From Papio anubis (Eukaryota > Chordata > Mammalia > Primates > Cercopithecidae), in contig NC_044977.1 in assembly GCF_008728515.1 (NCBI RefSeq), positions 186,609,987-186,673,986 of the forward strand: a DNA stretch of 64,000 nucleotides, written 5' to 3'. Below, in pieces: positions 59,783 to 64,000 of the stretch. How positions within the stretch are numbered: the stretch's first letter is position 1; each line of letters begins with the position of its first letter. The notes below the pieces were generated by a model. It did no database searches, was not told the origin of the DNA, and saw only the letters and a program-made list of their open reading frames with translations. A program made the position numbers and the translations under genes.

Positions 59783-61672
59783 GTATCATGGGGGCCAGCA
59801 AGGGAGTGACTAACTTTTTTTTCTCAACTTAATGATCTCTGATGTGTGTTCTAGTCAACGAAAATGAAAATTCTCATTTTTCCCTATCACAAAAATCGGC
59901 AAGATTTTCAAATCTTTGGTGGCTGCATCCCAAAACAGGGTTACTGGACTAGCAATGCGAGGAACAGATGCTGCCTGATAACTAGTAGAGAACTGAATTA
60001 GAATGTTCTGAGGCTGAGCATCTTCATCAGATTGTCCACAGGACATGCACCCTATTGTCTTAAGCCCAGCAAGATTCACACATTTATGATACCCACATGG
60101 AAGTAGAGGGAATACATATCTTATATCCATAAAAAGGCCACGATCGAGGGTTGTGGGTATGTGGAAACCTATCAGTGTAGTTGTGTTTTTCCTTTTCTCA
60201 ATCCTAGTGTCTGGCCCTATGTATTTGTGCCTTAGGTAATTAGGTTTTGTTTTTTTGCATTGCAGTGAGCATGCATTTCCTCTCTCCTCTTTCTTAACTC
60301 ATATAACCTATAGTTATATTTACAATTAGTAATTTTTAATATTAACTAAATATATTTGTGTAATTTACATTTTATTTTAAAGGTAGATGGGTGGTAATAT
60401 AACTCACTTTTAAAATAAAATAACATTTTATTCCTAAATAAACCTGATTTTTTAAGGCATTGGCAAAGTGGAAAGTGTGAGTCCTTGAAGACAGAAGGTT
60501 CCACGGTAAATGAAGTGCACCGTTACCAAACAGCAGTTGGCTCACTGCACCAATTAAAACTTTGCAGCTGGTCAGCTACATGACAAAGTAATGTGGCTGG
60601 AGGCTCACGGGGAGAATCACTGATCTTTTTAGGAATTGTTAACACTTTGCATCCCATCCTCATAATAATAGTGAATAAATAATAAGGAAAGTCGTGTTGT
60701 TCCACCTTGCTGCTATTGAAACGTACTCAGTGTTCATAGGTAGCAGTGGAGTTAAGCTTAAGCTAAACCAATCAGAGCCCTTAACCAAATTCTCATACCT
60801 GACAGGAAGCCTAGTTAAAAAGAGAACCTAGATGGCAGTCAGCTGTAGCAGAGAGATTTTTCTCTGCGATGAGCAAAGGAGTTCAAAGGGATTTTAAATT
60901 TTGATCTTGGACCCAAAGCACTTGATCTCCGATTCACTGACAGTTGGATATATTTATTTTTACAAAGTTTACTTGTTCATAACAGCTTCCTCTTTTTATA
61001 TATTAGGATTTAACCACGAGATTTCAGATTTCTGACCACAATATTCTAGCTGTGTTCAGAATCCATGCTTTGGGAATCACTGAAATGCAACAACTATTCC
61101 TATGGGATAACAATAATACCTACATGAATAGTTATTAAGCATTATTCTTATATTCATGCCTTAGCGTATTCAGTCCTCAGAATTCCTGAATAAATTAATA
61201 CATGTAATGCACTGTATGGGCATTACGACTTCCCTCTTTTCCAAAAGAGGAACCTAAGACCTGGAAAAAGTTAGTTATCTCACCCAAAGTATATAGCCAG
61301 AAATTAACAAATCCTGGATAAAAACCCAAAAGCACCTGGCCCCAGAAGCTTCTCTCTAAACTGATACAGCATTCTGGCTCAGAGATCTAAGCAAAAGAGA
61401 CATTTCGTTTTGAAGAGAGATCTATAAAAAGAAGCCGGTGTTGGGATTTGGTCTAGACAATGGCATAGTGTGTAGTGTAGATGGTATAGTATAGTATTAG
61501 AATCTTACCATTAATACTTTGTAATTGCTGCATTGTAGGTAGCTCAGCTTATCAACCTTCCTTGCCCTCACCTGTAGTAGGGGTCTGTGGTTGCTTACTT
61601 GTCTGATTCATACACAGTCCATAGTGCTTGAGTCACTCTCAAATGCTTTGATTTGCTTCCCTCTATTTCTAG
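59783..61672 (+). other. IL1RAP: IL1RAP intron within the Ig3-coding region
   Basis: From gtatca to 'atttctag'. Apart from a MIR relic I recognise nothing. An antisense open frame of 91 codons at 59855-60130 shows no known domain and overlaps no exon. Confidence 0.93.
61090..61350 (+). mobile_element. MIR SINE relic
   Basis: 'agttattaagcattattctt', 'ttccaaaagaggaacctaag' and 'atatagccagaaattaacaa' fit MIR order in sense orientation. Confidence 0.6.
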
Positions 61673-61821
61673 TATAAGTCACAGTAGAACGGAAGATGAA
61701 ACAAGAACTCAGATTTTGAGCATCAAGAAAGTTACCTCTGAGGATCTCAAGCGCAGCTATGTCTGTCATGCTAGAAGTGCCAAAGGCGAAGTTGCCAAAG
61801 CAGCCACGGTGAAGCAGAAAG
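61673..61821 (+). CDS. IL1RAP: IL1RAP exon: second half of Ig3, last shared exon
   Basis: Encodes the end of Ser301 through Lys350 and one base of codon 351. DLKRSYVCHA supplies Cys332, partner of Cys266. The C-terminal strand AKGEVAKAATVKQK leads to the membrane-proximal stalk. Acceptor 'tttctag', donor AAAG|gtaata. When the donor is used, the next exon, outside this window, should add the stalk, transmembrane helix and cytoplasmic TIR domain. When it is not used, the soluble form results (next entry). Thr346 differs from my recollection of human Lys346. Confidence 0.98.
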
Positions 61822-61841
61822 GTAATAGATGCAGTCAGTGA
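61822..61841 (+). CDS. IL1RAP: Soluble IL1RAP isoform tail and stop codon
   Basis: Reading through the splice donor gives GNRCSQ and then TGA at 61839-61841. Together with the other exons this makes a 356-residue precursor without transmembrane or TIR parts. Human soluble IL-1RAcP has the same length and, as I recall, ends GNRCGQ, so the intronic tail is conserved with one Gly-to-Ser change. The soluble form is a secreted inhibitor that strengthens decoy capture of IL-1 by IL-1R2. It is made in the liver, and use of an intronic poly(A) site decides between the two forms. Confidence 0.92.
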
Positions 61842-62106
61842 TGAATCTCTCAACTCCAAATGTAACTTTGTGGTGAATAAGGACAAAAGGAGAGCTTGAG
61901 AACAAGAGAGCTCCAGCGCCTAGCCCGACGGCATCTAACCCACAGTAATGAATCAAACTTAAATGAAAAATATGAAAGTTTTCATCTATATAAAGATACT
62001 CAAGATATTGTTTTTGATATTGTTAGTACCCTACTGCCCAAATGTAGCTAAAAAAATCGACATGATTACAATGAGACACAATTTTGCGTCTGTACAATTG
62101 TGAAAA

Positions 62107-62112
62107 ATTAAA
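62107..62112 (+). terminator. IL1RAP: Candidate variant poly(A) signal ATTAAA
   Basis: First recognised poly(A)-type hexamer after the soluble stop codon, 266 bases downstream. A weak GT-rich segment ('attgttggtg') follows 50-60 bases later. Weak candidate. Confidence 0.2.
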
Positions 62113-62565
62113 AACAAAGAAAATATTCAAAGCTATCAAAGATAGAAAAAACTGGTAGAGCCACATATTGTTGGTGAATTATTAAGACCCTTTTAAAAAT
62201 CATTCATGGTAGAGTTCAAGAGTCATAAAAAAGTTTTCATCATCTGACCTAATACTTTTGGAATTTTTCCTGAACAAATAACAGAAAGAGAATTATATAT
62301 CTTTTAACATGATTAGAAGTATTATCTGTAGTTGTAAAACATTACTAATAGCAGCCATCTAATTGTATGCAGTGAATGAAGGTATTAAATGCTTATTTTC
62401 AGAAAAAAATACATAATTATAATATCATTTTAAACACTATGTATCAGTATTTAAGCAGGTTTATAATATACCAGTAGCCACAATTGCTAAAATGAAAATC
62501 ATTTAAATTATGATTTTAAATGATATGAACATGATTTGTATGTTGGTAGTACTACATTATTCTAC

Positions 62566-62571
62566 AATAAA
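62566..62571 (+). terminator. IL1RAP: Candidate poly(A) signal AATAAA for soluble IL1RAP
   Basis: First canonical AATAAA after the soluble stop, 725 bases downstream. 'cttgtgagaagtgctgctc' and then 'tttctttgtgtctctc' follow within 20-75 bases and could be the GT-rich downstream element. Other AATAAA hexamers are at 62794-62799 and 63277-63282. Which one is used cannot be told from sequence. Confidence 0.4.
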
Positions 62572-63089
62572 TGAAAATTATAAAGCCTTCTTGTGAGAAG
62601 TGCTGCTCCTAAAACAGACTGTGTCTAAAATTTTCTTTGTGTCTCTCACCTAACATAGAATCCCAGAAAATCCCTTGAAGGATGTTTTCAATGGTCTTGA
62701 GAAAAGCAGTGATGAGTTATCACACATAGAATCAGGTCATTCAGAATCATCCTGCTTGTGGTATATAGAGGGCGTAATATTTATTCAAAAGTGAATAAAA
62801 TAGCACATAATTGTTACATTTTACAGTGAGACTTAATGCTTTTTTAAAGCTGATGAAAAACAGGATTCACCTCAAACTTTCATTACAATTTAAAAACTAT
62901 ATAGCAAAGGCCTGAAATGTATATGCCTCGTATGAAGTCTTAGTGGATCAATTCAGGGTAATTCATTGCTTCTGCTCCTCAGAAGCCAGTGTGAAAAGGA
63001 AAGACTGAAGTACATGATGTAAGGCAGTTTCCCAAATTGAGTTCTCGGGAACACTGCTAAGAATCAGCATTGTCCTGCGATGCGTTATG

Positions 63090-63290
63090 ATGCTCTAGAG
63101 TCAGACCACCTGTGTTGAAATTCTGGTTTCTGCGCATCCTAATTCTGTGAAAAGTAAATCTCTCTGAGCCTCAATTTCTTTATATTTAAAGTAGGCACAA
63201 TAATACCACTACCTCATAAGGTTGTTTTAAAGTACTCAGCACAGTTATTGGCATATATACCTAATATGAAATGCTCAATAAATATTAACT
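63090..63290 (+). mobile_element. MIR SINE relic
   Basis: 'tagagtcagaccacctgtgt', 'taaatctctctgagcctcaa', 'cactacctcataaggttgtt' and 'atgctcaataaatattaact' match MIR in sense orientation. Its end includes one of the AATAAA hexamers. Confidence 0.8.
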
Positions 63291-64000
63291 CATTATTTCC
63301 ATAAGATTTTCATAAGTATTATTTGACAAAGGCTTTTTATCGTCAAATAAGTATCATTCATGGCTGGATTAAACAAAATCAAGTTACTTTAGTTAGGACC
63401 CATTCAAGTATTTAATATGTGAACATTTGACAGGAATATCTGCAGGAAATTGGATTATAGTGGCAGGATGTTTTCATATGTATTTGACTCCAGATTTCTT
63501 AAGTATGGAGCTTTTTGTGGGGATTGTCTTCTGAGGGATGTATCCTGGGGAATAATTTTGGAAGGTGACATAAATTAATAACTTACTGTCAAATGAATAG
63601 GATCAAAACAATCAAAGCAATGTGTAATGTAGGAGTGAAGCACAGGTTTGCCTCCCAGAGCTACTGGAGTAGCTCCCCTTTTACAGAAGCTCCTGCTCTA
63701 AATGCTGTATTAAGGACAGCGTCAGGAATGTGAGGTGACAGGTGGACCCTGTCAACTAGATGATCTGTGCTGAAAGCTGATACAGAGTCACCTTTTAGCC
63801 CTACCTGTGCACGTCCATTGGTAGCAGAGGAGCTGTGGTTTTGTTCACTTGGCTTCTATTCTGGGCCAACTAATGCTGAAATTCAGAGGTTATATCTGAG
63901 TTCACATTCATACATTACATGTATGGGCCTACTCTAAATTTATTAACAAAGCGTTCTATGTACTTCCTGAAAAGGACGTCAAGAAAAGACTAACACTTGG

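Larger units (their letters stand above)
61842..64000 (+). other. IL1RAP: 3' UTR of the soluble transcript / downstream intron
   Basis: Intron for the membrane form and 3' UTR for the soluble form as far as the poly(A) site in use. No repeat is recognised except a MIR relic at about 63090-63290. The transmembrane exon does not occur before the end of the window. Confidence 0.8.

Noticed and set aside
59855..60130. 91-codon antisense frame inside an IL1RAP intron
   Set aside because: No domain recognised and no supporting signals; treated as chance.
61842..64000. Transmembrane exon of membrane IL1RAP
   Set aside because: I searched for the stalk and membrane-helix coding sequence by recall and did not find it; it must lie beyond the window.

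Overview
This window is primate genomic DNA, most likely from an Old World monkey, and lies inside one gene: IL1RAP (interleukin-1 receptor accessory protein, IL-1RAcP), on the + strand. Six short exons with consensus AG/GT borders splice in frame. They encode precursor residues 22 to 350, which is the whole three-Ig ectodomain after the signal peptide. All ten ectodomain cysteines sit at the family positions (24, 47, 114, 122, 137, 160, 181, 212, 266, 332). The primate assignment rests on the protein, many Alu elements and L1PA-type L1 ends. Old World monkey is inferred from an AluY with 'gatccggccactg' in place of the human-type 'gatcgcgccactg', and from a few residues that differ from my recollection of the human protein. 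The species is not established.

Layout: 1-35693 is the end of a long intron; I did not find the signal-peptide exon in it. The exons are 35694-35979 (Ig1), 40512-40698 (end of Ig1, start of Ig2), 51784-51949 (rest of Ig2), 55689-55760 (Ig2-Ig3 linker), 59656-59782 (first half of Ig3) and 61673-61821 (second half of Ig3). They are probably human exons 4 to 9. The transmembrane and TIR exons are not present and should lie downstream. If the last exon is not spliced, translation runs into the intron for six residues and stops at 61841. That gives a 356-residue soluble receptor, matching the known decoy isoform made by intronic polyadenylation.

The rest is intron, much of it interspersed repeats: about 15 Alus of several ages, old L1M pieces, two younger L1 insertions with internal inversion, L2 and MIR relics, MaLR-type LTRs, hAT and mariner-like DNA transposons, and several microsatellites. 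No other protein gene, RNA gene or CRISPR array is supported. Open frames outside the exons are mostly antisense Alu, L1 ORF2 remnants or low-complexity sequence.

No new gene system was found. The most interesting points are the soluble-isoform tail, a 26-T run directly in front of one exon's splice acceptor, a 51-bp near-perfect inverted repeat at 45670-45785, an AluY flanked by direct repeats of about 85 bp, and a cluster of local duplications around the Ig1 exon, one pair of which brackets it.
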